Of a DNA stretch of 64,000 nucleotides, positions 16,526-25,600 are shown in pieces. The position numbers and the translations under genes are program-made. The stretch spans positions 3,584,001-3,648,000 of the forward strand of contig NZ_JAVDWM010000001.1 in NCBI RefSeq assembly GCF_031457495.1, given 5' to 3'. The DNA is from Sphingopyxis sp. BE259. GTDB taxonomy: Bacteria > Pseudomonadota > Alphaproteobacteria > Sphingomonadales > Sphingomonadaceae. Position 1 is the stretch's first letter. Each line of letters opens with the position of its first letter. The notes under the pieces are model-generated. The model worked only from the letters and a program-made list of their open reading frames with translations. It did no database searches and was not told the DNA's origin.

Positions 16526-16932
16526 TCAACGTCCCCGCAACCTACGCTTGCTCCCCGGCCCGATGCCGATGATTATCGAGCCGCAACCCTAAACGCGACT
16601 TGATACCAATCGGTAAACGCTGGGGCGGCGAACCACAATTACCCGTTCGGGGGGTCACAGCGGCAGCGATACCGGCGCTGGAAACCACCGTTTCCGTCGC
16701 TTCTGCGGGCAGTTGCCGCGCGCCGCGTCGGGGCATGGGATAAGGGCGCGGCGGAATAATCCAAAGGTGGGCCCGGCGCCCCCCGAACGACATCGCGCCT
16801 ACCCCGTTCGGCTAAAGGGTTGATCGGGGCCGCCAGCGAACCGGCGGCGTTGCCCGCGCGCGGCCTTGTCGCTAGGGGGTATGCGGCGGCGATTCATCCG
16901 TGGGTCGGACGCCGTTGCAGGAGGGTCTCGGG
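16526..16932. other. 407-base divergent spacer with no recognised gene
   Basis: It lies between the diguanylate cyclase start (minus) and purE (plus). No REP-like palindrome, terminator or convincing protein is visible. A minus-strand open frame of about 83 codons (16542-16793) is Pro/Arg-rich and lacks a plausible start context. Both flanking promoters probably lie here. A GGAGG at about 16919-16923 serves purE. Confidence 0.5.
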
Positions 16933-17430
16933 ATGGGCGATAGCGCGCCGCAAGTGGGCGTCATCATGGGCAGCCAGTCGGACTGGCCGACGATGGCGCA
17001 CGCGGTCCATATCCTCGAGGAATTCGGGATCGCGCACGAGGTGCAGATCGTGTCGGCGCATCGCACCCCCGACCGCCTCGTCGCTTATGCCAAAGGCGCG
17101 GCGGCGCGCGGCCTGCACGCGATCATCGCGGGCGCTGGCGGCGCGGCGCATCTGCCCGGCATGGTCGCGTCGATGACGCGCGTCCCGGTGCTCGGTGTGC
17201 CGGTCCAGTCGGCGGCGCTCAGCGGCGTCGACAGCCTCTATTCGATCGTCCAGATGCCCGGCGGCGTGCCGGTGGCGACCTTTGCGATCGGCAAGGCGGG
17301 GGCGACCAATGCCGGGCTGTTTGCTGCCGCGCTGCTGGCGAACACCGACGCCGATCTGGCGCAAAAGCTCGGTGCCTGGCGCGACGCGCAGACCAGCGCC
17401 GTCGCCCCGACCCCTGTGCGCGAGGGCTGA
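16933..17430 (+). CDS. purE: 5-(carboxyamino)imidazole ribonucleotide mutase PurE
   Basis: A 165-residue class I PurE that converts N5-CAIR to CAIR in purine synthesis. Signatures are [11 protein letters not shown] (phosphate loop), [10 protein letters not shown] with the catalytic histidine, and [14 protein letters not shown] chose the ATG at 16933 ([14 protein letters not shown]) because GGAGG lies about 9 bases upstream. An upstream ATG at 16900 would add an unusual tail. purK follows four bases later, as expected for the N5-CAIR pathway. Confidence 0.95.
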   Translation: MGDSAPQVGVIMGSQSDWPTMAHAVHILEEFGIAHEVQIVSAHRTPDRLVAYAKGAAARGLHAIIAGAGGAAHLPGMVASMTRVPVLGVPVQSAALSGVDSLYSIVQMPGGVPVATFAIGKAGATNAGLFAAALLANTDADLAQKLGAWRDAQTSAVAPTPVREG

Positions 17431-17434
17431 TCTT

Positions 17435-18508
17435 TTGCTGGCACCCGGTTCGACGATCGGCATCCTCGGCGGCGGCCAGCTCGGCCGGATGCTCGCCGTC
17501 GCCGCGGCGCAGCTGGGGTATCAGGTTCATATCTACGCTCCCGACCGCGAGAGTGTGGCGGCGCAGGTCGCGGCGCACCATGTCCAGGCGGCGTGGGACG
17601 ACGAGCCGCGCCTCGCCGCCTTTGCCGCGGCGTGCGATGCGGTGACGATCGAGTTCGAAAATGTCCCGGTCGACACGGTGCGCTTCCTGTCGGGGCATGT
17701 GGCCGTGCGCCCCGGCGCGCAGGCGCTCGAAATCGCGCAGGACCGGCTGGCTGAAAAAACGTTCGTCACCGCGCTCGGCGGCCGCCCCGCTCCCTTTGCC
17801 GCGGCGCCCGACCGCGCCGCGCTCGCCGCCGCACTGGCCTGCGTCGGCACCCCTGCGATCCTCAAGACGCTCCGCATGGGCTATGACGGCAAGGGGCAGG
17901 CGCGGCTAATGACCCCCGCCGACGCCGACATCGCGTGGGATGCGATCGACCGCCACGCCGCGATCCTCGAGGGGTTCGTCACCTTCGCCCACGAATTTTC
18001 GGTGCTGCTTGTCCGCGGCATCGACGGCGAGACGCGCTTCTGGGACAGCAGCGTCAATGTCCATCAGGACGGCATCCTTGCGACCTCGGCGCTGCCGCCG
18101 CCGCAGATCATCCTCGACCAACAGGACGGCGCCCGCGCACTGATGGCGCGGATCGCCGACGATCTTGACTATGTCGGCGTGCTGACGGGCGAGTTTTTTG
18201 CGACCGCCGACGGCCCGATTTTCAACGAAATGGCGCCGAGGGTCCACAATAGCGGTCACTGGACGATCGAGGGGGCGGTGACCAGCCAGTTCGAAAACCA
18301 TATCCGCGCTGTTGCGGGGCTTCCGCTCGGCGACACCGCGACCGCCGCGCTGCCCGTCACCATGCGCAACCTGATCGGCGCCGACATCGAGGCCGTCCCC
18401 GCACTACTTGCCGACGGCGCGTGCCACGTCCATCATTATGGCAAGACCGACGTCCGCGCGGGCCGCAAGCTCGGTCACGCGACGTGGGTCGGCACACCAC
18501 TGGCATGA
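17435..18508 (+). CDS. purK: 5-(carboxyamino)imidazole ribonucleotide synthase PurK
   Basis: A 357-residue ATP-grasp enzyme that makes N5-CAIR from AIR, ATP and bicarbonate, acting just before PurE. The N-terminus is IGILGGGQLGRMLA and ATP-grasp residues follow in ILKTLRMGYDGKGQAR and FNEMAPRVHNSGHWTIEGA. No ATG exists near the N-terminus. The TTG at 17435 (LLAPGSTIGIL) is the likely start, with GAGGG 8 bases upstream inside the end of purE. The stop overlaps the folA start by 4 bases. Confidence 0.95.
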   Translation: MLAPGSTIGILGGGQLGRMLAVAAAQLGYQVHIYAPDRESVAAQVAAHHVQAAWDDEPRLAAFAAACDAVTIEFENVPVDTVRFLSGHVAVRPGAQALEIAQDRLAEKTFVTALGGRPAPFAAAPDRAALAAALACVGTPAILKTLRMGYDGKGQARLMTPADADIAWDAIDRHAAILEGFVTFAHEFSVLLVRGIDGETRFWDSSVNVHQDGILATSALPPPQIILDQQDGARALMARIADDLDYVGVLTGEFFATADGPIFNEMAPRVHNSGHWTIEGAVTSQFENHIRAVAGLPLGDTATAALPVTMRNLIGADIEAVPALLADGACHVHHYGKTDVRAGRKLGHATWVGTPLA

Positions 18509-18996
18509 ACCACCCCGAAATCACCCTCATCCTCGCACGCGCCGCCAATGGCGTGATCGGTGCCGACGGCAAGATGCCCTGGCACCTGCCCGCTGACCTG
18601 CGCCGTTTCAAGCAGCTGACGATGGGGCGCCCGATGATCATGGGGCGCAAGACGTTCGACAGCCTGCCCGCGATCCTCGAAGGCCGCCGCCATATCGTCC
18701 TGACCCGCGACCCCGACTGGCAGGACGAGGGCGCCGAGCCGGTCGGCAACGTCGATGACGCCCTCAAGCTCGCCAACGCCCCGCACGTCATGGTGATCGG
18801 CGGCGGCGAAATTTACCGCCTGTTCCTTCCCCTCGCCGATCGTATCGAGCTGACCGACGTCGCGATCGAGCCCACAGGCGATGCCGTCATCGCCTATCCC
18901 GACCCCGCCGAGTGGCGCGAGATTGCGCGCGACGATCATCCCGCCGACGACGCCGGCCGCCCCGCCTACAGCTTCGTCACGCTGACAAGGATTTAG
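18505..18996 (+). CDS. folA: Dihydrofolate reductase
   Basis: A 163-residue DHFR that reduces dihydrofolate to tetrahydrofolate with NADPH. It shows ILARAANGVIGADGKMPWHLPADLRRFK, the acidic substrate residue in LPADL, GRPMIMGRKTFDSL for NADPH binding, and VIGGGEIYRLFLP. The start ATG overlaps the purK stop (ATGA). Placement behind purE-purK ties folate supply to purine synthesis, which consumes formyl-tetrahydrofolate. Confidence 0.95.
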   Translation: MNHPEITLILARAANGVIGADGKMPWHLPADLRRFKQLTMGRPMIMGRKTFDSLPAILEGRRHIVLTRDPDWQDEGAEPVGNVDDALKLANAPHVMVIGGGEIYRLFLPLADRIELTDVAIEPTGDAVIAYPDPAEWREIARDDHPADDAGRPAYSFVTLTRI

Positions 18997-19000
18997 ACGC

Positions 19001-20182
19001 ATGCGCCGCTGGCTGATCGCACTCCTGCTCATCGTCGCCCTCGCCGCGCTCGCCTTTTTCGCGCTCGCCCCCGGGATTATCGAGCGCGGTACCAACCAGA
19101 TCGACGACAAGCCGCTCCCCGCAGTCAGCGAACGCGCCAAAGCGCTGCACCGAACGCTGACGATCGTCGATCTGCACAGCGACACATTGCTGTGGAAGCG
19201 CGACATTTTGGATCGTGCGGATCGGGGCCATATGGACCTGCCGCGGCTGCAGGACGGCAATGTCGCGCTACAGGTCCTCGCCAGCACGACCAAATCGCCC
19301 AAGGGGCAGAATTACGACGCCAACAGCGGCGATACCGACAATATCACCAGCCTGGTGATCGCACAGCTTCAGCCGGTCCGGACGTGGAACTCGCTGCTCG
19401 AACGGTCGCTGTGGCATGCCGAAAAGCTGCACCGCGCGGTCGCGGCGTCGGACGGCAAGCTGCGCGCGGTCGCCACCGCCGCCGATCTCGACGCGCTGGT
19501 CGCGGCGCGCCAGGGCAAGCCGCTGACCACCGGCGCGCTGCTCAGCATCGAAGGGCTGCACCCGCTCGAAGGCAAACTCACCAATCTCGACAAACTCTAC
19601 GCCGCGGGCTTCCGCATGGCGGGGCTCACCCATTTCTTCGACAATGATCTCGCCGGGTCGATGCACGGTCTCAAGAAGGGCGGCCTCACCCCGCTCGGGC
19701 GGCAGGTCGTCACCGCGATGGAAGCCAAGGGCATGGTCGTCGACATCGCGCATTGCTCGAACGCCTGCGTCGCCGACATATTAAAAATGGCGCGCCGCCC
19801 CGTCGTCTCCAGCCATGGCGGGGTGCAGGCGACGTGCAAGGTCAACCGCAACCTCAGCGACGAACAGATCCGCGGCGTCGCGGCGACCGGCGGCCTGATC
19901 GGCATCGGTTACTGGGACGCCGCGATCTGCGACACCGCGCCCGCCAGCATCGCCAAGGCGATGAAGCATGTCCGAGACCTCGTCGGCATCCAGCACGTTG
20001 CGCTCGGCAGCGATTATGACGGCGCCACCACCGTCCGCTTCGACACCTCGAAACTGGCACAGGTGACGCAGGCGCTGATCGACGCCGGGTTCAGCGACGA
20101 CGAGATTCGCGCCGCGATGGGCGGCAATGCGGTGCGGGTACTGCGCGCGGGGCTGGTTCCGCTGACGCCGCCCGTGCCGTGA
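19001..20182 (+). CDS. Membrane dipeptidase-family (M19) peptidase
   Basis: A 393-residue protein with an N-terminal hydrophobic helix (residues 4-25, signal anchor) and a renal-dipeptidase-like amidohydrolase fold. Zinc ligands are in VDLHSDTLL (H-x-D), the bridging glutamate is in SIEGLHPLEG, and further histidines are in VVDIAHCSN and VVSSHGGVQA. M19 enzymes cleave dipeptides, sometimes with a D-residue at the C-terminal position. It starts 4 bases after folA and is probably co-transcribed with it. A REP-like element ends the unit. Confidence 0.88.
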   Translation: MRRWLIALLLIVALAALAFFALAPGIIERGTNQIDDKPLPAVSERAKALHRTLTIVDLHSDTLLWKRDILDRADRGHMDLPRLQDGNVALQVLASTTKSPKGQNYDANSGDTDNITSLVIAQLQPVRTWNSLLERSLWHAEKLHRAVAASDGKLRAVATAADLDALVAARQGKPLTTGALLSIEGLHPLEGKLTNLDKLYAAGFRMAGLTHFFDNDLAGSMHGLKKGGLTPLGRQVVTAMEAKGMVVDIAHCSNACVADILKMARRPVVSSHGGVQATCKVNRNLSDEQIRGVAATGGLIGIGYWDAAICDTAPASIAKAMKHVRDLVGIQHVALGSDYDGATTVRFDTSKLAQVTQALIDAGFSDDEIRAAMGGNAVRVLRAGLVPLTPPVP

Positions 20183-20198
20183 CGGTCCCGTCCACATC

Positions 20199-20309
20199 CG
20201 TTCGCCCTGAGGAAGGGCTGACCCTGAGCCTGTCGAAGGGTCAGCCCTGTCTCGAAGAGCCCTTCGAGATGCCGCTTCGACTTCGCTCAGCGGCTCCTCA
20301 GGGCGAACG
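20199..20309. repeat. REP-like palindrome, family A variant with nested hairpin
   Basis: Outer arms CGTTCGCCCTGA and TCAGGGCGAACG enclose a second inverted repeat, AAGGGCTGACCCTGAGCC with its partner around 20241-20250, and a GCTTCGACTTCGCTCAGC segment. It fills the spacer between the dipeptidase and ribF. Confidence 0.85.
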
Positions 20310-20324
20310 GGTTGAGGTAGGTCG

Positions 20325-21251
20325 ATGATCCGCCTCGACGGCCACGCCCGCATCGCCGACCCGCTGCGCGGCGGCGTCATCGCGCTCGGCAATTTCGACG
20401 GCTTTCATGCCGGGCACCAGGCGGTCGTCGGCCGCGCCGTCCGCCATGCGCGCGACGAGGGCCGCCCGGCGATCGTCGCGACCTTTGACCCGCATCCGGT
20501 GCGCTTCTTCAAACCCGACGTCCCGCCCTTTCGCCTCACGACACTCGACCAAAGGCAGGAATTGTTCGCCGCGGCGGGCGCCGACGCGATGCTCGTCCTG
20601 CCCTTCGACGCCGCGCTCGCGGGAACCTCCGCCGAGGATTTCATCACCGGCCTGCTGCTGACACGCTACGGCGCCGCCGGGGTCGTCACCGGCAGCGACT
20701 TCGTGTTCGGCAAGGGCCGCGGCGGCGATGTCGTCACCCTCGCCGACCACGCCCGTCGCCTTGGCTTCTTCACCGAAATGGTCGCCCCGGTCGAGGACGA
20801 CGCGGTCATCTCGTCCAGCCGCATCCGCGAGGCGCTGCAGGCGGGCGACTGCGCCACCGCGGCGCGCCTGCTCACCCGCCCCTTCACCGTGCGCGGGACG
20901 GTCGAGCACGGCGACAAGAATGGCCGCCTGCTCGGCTTTCCCACCGCCAACATCGACATGGGCAACTACCTTCGCCCTGCCTACGGCATCTATGCGGTGA
21001 CCGGCCGCCTGCCGGATGACCGCGTCCTGAAAGGCGCCGCCAACCTCGGCATCCGCCCCAGCTTCGATCCGCCCAAGGAATTGCTCGAACCGCATTTCTT
21101 CGACTTTGCCGAGGATCTGTACGGGCAGGACATCGACGTCGCCTTCCACGCCTTCATCCGGCCCGAGGCGAAATATGACAGCATGGACGCGCTGATGGCG
21201 CAGATCGCGAGGGATTGCGACGCGGCGAAATCCTTGCTCGTCGACATCTAA
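20325..21251 (+). CDS. ribF: Bifunctional riboflavin kinase/FAD synthetase RibF
   Basis: A 308-residue enzyme that phosphorylates riboflavin to FMN and adenylates FMN to FAD. The N-terminal nucleotidyltransferase has GNFDGFHAGHQ (residues about 26-36, GxxDGxHxGH pattern), DPHPVRFF and SSSRIRE. The C-terminal kinase domain has GRLLGFPTANI (P-T-A-N flavin/phosphate site) and KGAANLGIRPSFD. Length is typical. The ATG at 20325 is 15 bases after a REP-like element and has GAGG upstream. Confidence 0.95.
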   Translation: MIRLDGHARIADPLRGGVIALGNFDGFHAGHQAVVGRAVRHARDEGRPAIVATFDPHPVRFFKPDVPPFRLTTLDQRQELFAAAGADAMLVLPFDAALAGTSAEDFITGLLLTRYGAAGVVTGSDFVFGKGRGGDVVTLADHARRLGFFTEMVAPVEDDAVISSSRIREALQAGDCATAARLLTRPFTVRGTVEHGDKNGRLLGFPTANIDMGNYLRPAYGIYAVTGRLPDDRVLKGAANLGIRPSFDPPKELLEPHFFDFAEDLYGQDIDVAFHAFIRPEAKYDSMDALMAQIARDCDAAKSLLVDI

Positions 21252-21252
21252 A

Positions 21253-21417
21253 CCCTCTCCCCTTGCGGGAGAGGGCAGTGAGACTTGCGAGCTTGCTCGC
21301 TAGTCGCAACGGGTGAGGGGGCAGCGCGCTATCGATATGGCGCCGCCCCCTCACCCAGCTTCGCCTAGGCAGCAGAGCTGCCAAGGCTGCGCAACCCTCT
21401 CCCGCAAGGGGAGAGGG
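21253..21417. repeat. Paired 23-base inverted repeats, REP family E
   Basis: Arms at 21253-21275 and 21395-21417 are exact reverse complements, built on CCCTCTCCCCTTGCGGGAGA. Between them is a further pair, GGTGAGGGGGCAGCG / CGCCCCCTCACC, around 21310-21355. It separates ribF from the phosphodiesterase. Confidence 0.88.
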
Positions 21418-21427
21418 ATTGGGGGTA

Positions 21428-22480
21428 ATGATGGCCGACGCGAACACCGACTGGGCCACCGCCCTCGAACCCCCACCCAGAAAGCCGCTCCGCCGCGGCA
21501 CCAAGATCGCGCTCTGGCTGTTCGCCGCGCTCGTCGCCTGGCTGACCCTCAGCAACGCCAGCTTCCTCGCCCCCGCGCCCACCGGCAAAGCCAAACTCAT
21601 CGCGCACCGCGGCGTCTATCACCTTTATGACAAGCGCGCCGCGGTCGGCCGCGACACCTGCACCGCCATGCACGCCTATCCGCCAGAACATGAGGTGTTC
21701 GAAAACACCCCCGAATCGATGCGCTGGGCGGTCGGGCTGGGCGCCAACATGGTCGAGATCGACGTCGCGCCAACCAGAGACGGGCGCATGGTCTTGTTCC
21801 ACGACTGGACCGTCGACTGCCGCACCGACGGCACCGGCGCCACCCGCGACCTGACGCTGGCGCAATTGCAGGCGCTCGACATCGGCCATGGCTACACCGC
21901 CGACGGCGGCAAGACTTTTCCCTTGCGCGGCAAGGGCATCGGCAAGATGCCGACGGTCGAGGACGGCCTCGCCGCGCTCCCCGTCCACCCGATCCTGTTC
22001 AACTTCAAATCGAAGAACCCGCGCGAGGCCGACCAGCTGTTCGCGATCATCAAGGCCTCCGGCCGCGACAGCCAGGAACTCGGCGACGCCTTTTACGGCC
22101 ACCAAGGCCCGGTGAAGCGGATGCGCCAATTGCTCCCCGCCAACTGGTCGTTCGACCTCAAGCGCGAGGCGATGCCGTGCACCAAGGATTATGTCGCCTA
22201 TGGCTGGACCGGCATCGTCCCCGCCAGCTGCCGGAACGGCGTCCTGGCGATCCCGATCAATTACCAATGGGCGTTCTGGGGCTGGCCCGACCGGCTGATC
22301 GCCCGCATGGACAGCGTCGGCGCGCGCGTCATCGTCTTCGGCCCTTATGAACGCGGCAAATCGAACGAAGGCCTGACCACCCCCCAGCAACTCGCCAAAA
22401 TCCCGGCCAGCTTCAACGGCTATATCTGGGTCGAAGACATTCGCGCAGTCGGCCCGGCGCTGCGGCCGCGGCAGAAATGA
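21428..22480 (+). CDS. Glycerophosphodiester phosphodiesterase-family protein, membrane anchored
   Basis: About 350 residues with an N-terminal transmembrane helix (about residues 24-43, KIALWLFAALVAWLTLSN). A GDPD barrel follows, with AHRGVYH (catalytic His-Arg), ENTPESM, NMVEIDVAPTRDG and VLFHDWTVD. The family hydrolyses glycerophosphodiesters to glycerol-3-phosphate and an alcohol. Its active domain is probably periplasmic. Two adjacent ATG codons (21428, 21431) follow a GGGGG; the exact one is uncertain. Confidence 0.85.
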   Translation: MMADANTDWATALEPPPRKPLRRGTKIALWLFAALVAWLTLSNASFLAPAPTGKAKLIAHRGVYHLYDKRAAVGRDTCTAMHAYPPEHEVFENTPESMRWAVGLGANMVEIDVAPTRDGRMVLFHDWTVDCRTDGTGATRDLTLAQLQALDIGHGYTADGGKTFPLRGKGIGKMPTVEDGLAALPVHPILFNFKSKNPREADQLFAIIKASGRDSQELGDAFYGHQGPVKRMRQLLPANWSFDLKREAMPCTKDYVAYGWTGIVPASCRNGVLAIPINYQWAFWGWPDRLIARMDSVGARVIVFGPYERGKSNEGLTTPQQLAKIPASFNGYIWVEDIRAVGPALRPRQK

Positions 22481-22499
22481 AACCGTGCCATCATTTGAT

Positions 22500-22594
22500 C
22501 GTCACCCCGGACTTGATCCGGGGTCCATGCTGCGAGGCAGGACTGGACCGCGGATCAAGCCTGTCCTGAGCCTGTCGAAGGGTCCGGCGTGACG
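22500..22594. repeat. Composite REP-like palindrome, family B/A hybrid
   Basis: The left half is the family-B arm CGTCACCCCGGACTTGATCC. The right half begins with its partner (CGGATCAAG) but continues with CCTGTCCTGAGCCTGTCGAA, as in the family-A element at 20199-20309, before ending GGCGTGACG. It lies upstream of ileS. Confidence 0.75.
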
Positions 22595-22660
22595 AAGCTG
22601 GTATTACCCCTCGCCCATATGCTTTGCGCCCACGCAAATCTGCGCTAAGCGCCGCGCACC

Positions 22661-25600
22661 ATGACCGACAGCACGCCCCCCGCCGAGCAGCGCGATTACC
22701 GCGACACCGTCTTCCTGCCCAAGACCGACTTCCCGATGAAAGCCGGCCTGCCGCAGAAGGAGCCGCTGATTCTGGCGAAATGGCTGCAGGACAATCTGGA
22801 AGGGCAGATTCGCGCCGCCCGCAAGGGCCGCGAGCAGTTCATCCTCCACGACGGCCCGCCCTACGCCAATGGCGACATGCACATCGGCCATGCGCTCAAC
22901 CATATCCTGAAGGACATGGTCGTCCGCACCCAGACGCTGAAGGGCAAGGACGCGCCCTATGTGCCCGGCTGGGACTGCCACGGCCTGCCGATCGAGTGGA
23001 AGGTCGAGGAGCAGTATCGCAAGAAAAAGCTCAACAAGGACGAGGTTCCGGTCGAGGAATTCCGCGCCGAATGCCGCGCCTATGCGCAGCATTGGGTCGA
23101 CACCCAGCGCGAGCAGCTGAAGCGCCTCGGCATCGGCGGCGACTGGGACCATCCGTACCTCACGATGGATTATGAGGCCGAGGCGACCATCGTCCGCGAA
23201 CTGCTCAAATTCGCCGCGAACGACATGCTCTATCGCGGCGCCAAGCCGGTGATGTGGTCGCCGGTCGAAAAGACCGCGCTCGCCGAAGCCGAGATCGAAT
23301 ATGAGGATATCGTCTCGACGCAGATCGATGTCGCGTTCGAGATAACGGACTCGCCGATTGAAGAGTTGAAGGGCGCTTACGCTGTTATCTGGACGACCAC
23401 CCCATGGACGATCCCGGTGAACCAAGCTTTGGCCTATGGACCGAAAATCAACTATTCAATCCTCCCGTTGGACGGTCAGAAGTACATCGTGAACACGATC
23501 AACGTCGGCGATTTTCTTAATAGAATCGCAGAAGGCGACCATGAGCGCTTGGACAAGCTGATCTGGCAAACCGTCGATTCCGCGGGTAATTTCAACTGCA
23601 AAGAAATTGAGGGCGCCGATCTCGCCGGTACCATCGCCCGCCACCCGATGCACCATCTCGGCGGCTTCTTCGCGCGTCCGCGTCCCTTCCTCGCGGGCGA
23701 TTTCGTCACCACCGACAGCGGCACCGGGCTCGTCCATATGTCGCCCGACCATGGCGAGGATGATTTCGACCTCTGCAAGGCGAACGGCATCGACCCCGTG
23801 TTCGCGGTGGAGGGCGACGGCAAATATCGCGCCGACTGGGGCTGGCTCGGCGGTCAGGGCAGCGTGATCAACCCGAAATTCAACGCCCCCGACGGCCCGA
23901 TCTGCACCGACCTGCGCGAAGCCGGCGGGCTGCTCGCGGCGTCGGCCGACTACAAACACAGCTACCCGCACAGCTGGCGCTCGAAGGCGAAGGTCATCTA
24001 TCGCTGCACCCCGCAATGGTTCGTGCCGATGGACCGGGTGATGACCCACATCGAGCCCAAGGCGCCGCGCGAGCAGCGCTGGGAAAGCGAAGGCGGCGCG
24101 ATCAACCCCGCCGAGGAGGATCTGTGCGCCGCGCCGACCTTGCGGCAGGCCGCGATGCACGCGATCGACCGCACCCGCTTCGTCCCCGAAAAGGGCCGCA
24201 ACCGCATCGGCAGCATGGTCAAGGATCGCCCCGACTGGGTGCTGTCGCGTCAACGCGCCTGGGGCGTGCCGATCACGCTCTTCGTCGACCGCAAGACCGG
24301 CCAATATCTCAACGACCCGATCGTCAACGACCGCATCGTCGCGGCGGTGAAGGCGGGCGGCGTCGACGCATGGAGCGATGCGCGCGCGCAGGAATATCTC
24401 GGTGATGCCTACAACGCCGCCGATTACGAGCGCATCGTCGACATTCTCGACGTGTGGTTCGATTCGGGCTGCACCCACGCCTTCGTGCTCGAAAGCGGCC
24501 GCTGGCCCGCGCTCGTCCGCCACGACGGCGGCACCCACAGCGCCGACCTCTATCTCGAAGGCAGCGACCAGCATCGCGGCTGGTTCCAGTCGTCCTTGCT
24601 CGAATCCAGCGGCACGCGCGGACAGGCGCCGTACAAGGCGGTGCTGACGCACGGCTTCACGATGGATTCCAAGGGCTTCAAGATGTCGAAGTCGCTCGGC
24701 AACACGATCAGCCCGATCGACCTGATGCGCGACTATGGCGCCGACATCCTGCGCTTGTGGGCGCTGAGCGTCGACTTCACCGAAGACCATCGCATCGGCA
24801 AGGAAATCCTGACCGGGGTCGCCGACCAGTATCGCAAGCTGCGCAATACGTTCCGCTATCTGCTGGGCGCGCTCGAAGGCTTCACCGAAGAAGAGCGCAT
24901 TGCCGACGTCGCGGCGATGCCCGAACTCGAACGCTATATGCTCTCGCTGCTCGCCGACCTCGATGCCAAAATGGCGCAGGCGGTCGAGGATTTCGACTTC
25001 AACAGCTACACCCGCCTGCTGTCGGATTTCTGCAACGAAGACCTGTCGGCCTTCTACTTCGATATCCGCAAGGACAGCCTCTACTGCGACATCGGCCCCG
25101 CCGCGCCGCTCGGCACCGACAAGCGCCGCGCGTACCGCACCGTGCTCGACACGCTTTTCCATGCACTGGTGCGCTACGCCGCGCCGGTGTTGGTGTTCAC
25201 CAGCGAAGAAGTGTGGGGGACGCGCTATCCCGACGAAGGCAGCGTACATCTGCTGGAGTGGCCCAACCTCGACACCCTCCTCCGTCATCCCCGCGAAGGC
25301 GGGGATCCCGCTTCTTCCAGCGCGGCCGCAGAGCGGGATTCCCGCCTTCGCGGGAATGACGAGTTGATGGAGCGTTGGACGCAGTTCCGAGCACTCCGGT
25401 CACACGTGAACGAGGCCATTGAGCCGCTTCGCCGCGAGAAAATCGTTCGGTCGAGTTTGGAAGCGAAAGTTTATTTGGGTAATTCTGGCCTTGATGAAGA
25501 CACCGAAGAAACATTCGATCTGGCTGAACTCTTTATTTCGGGCGATGTCGATCTCATGTCGCTCGTCGATAGCGGCGGTGAGACCAATTCCTTTTCGTTT

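Noticed and set aside
16542..16793. 83-codon minus-strand frame in the purE spacer
   Set aside because: Low-complexity, no ribosome-binding site and no recognisable protein character.
17195..17434. Long N-terminal extension of PurK into purE
   Set aside because: The frame is open by chance over purE. PurK homology begins at STIGILGGGQLG, and a TTG with GAGGG upstream fits.
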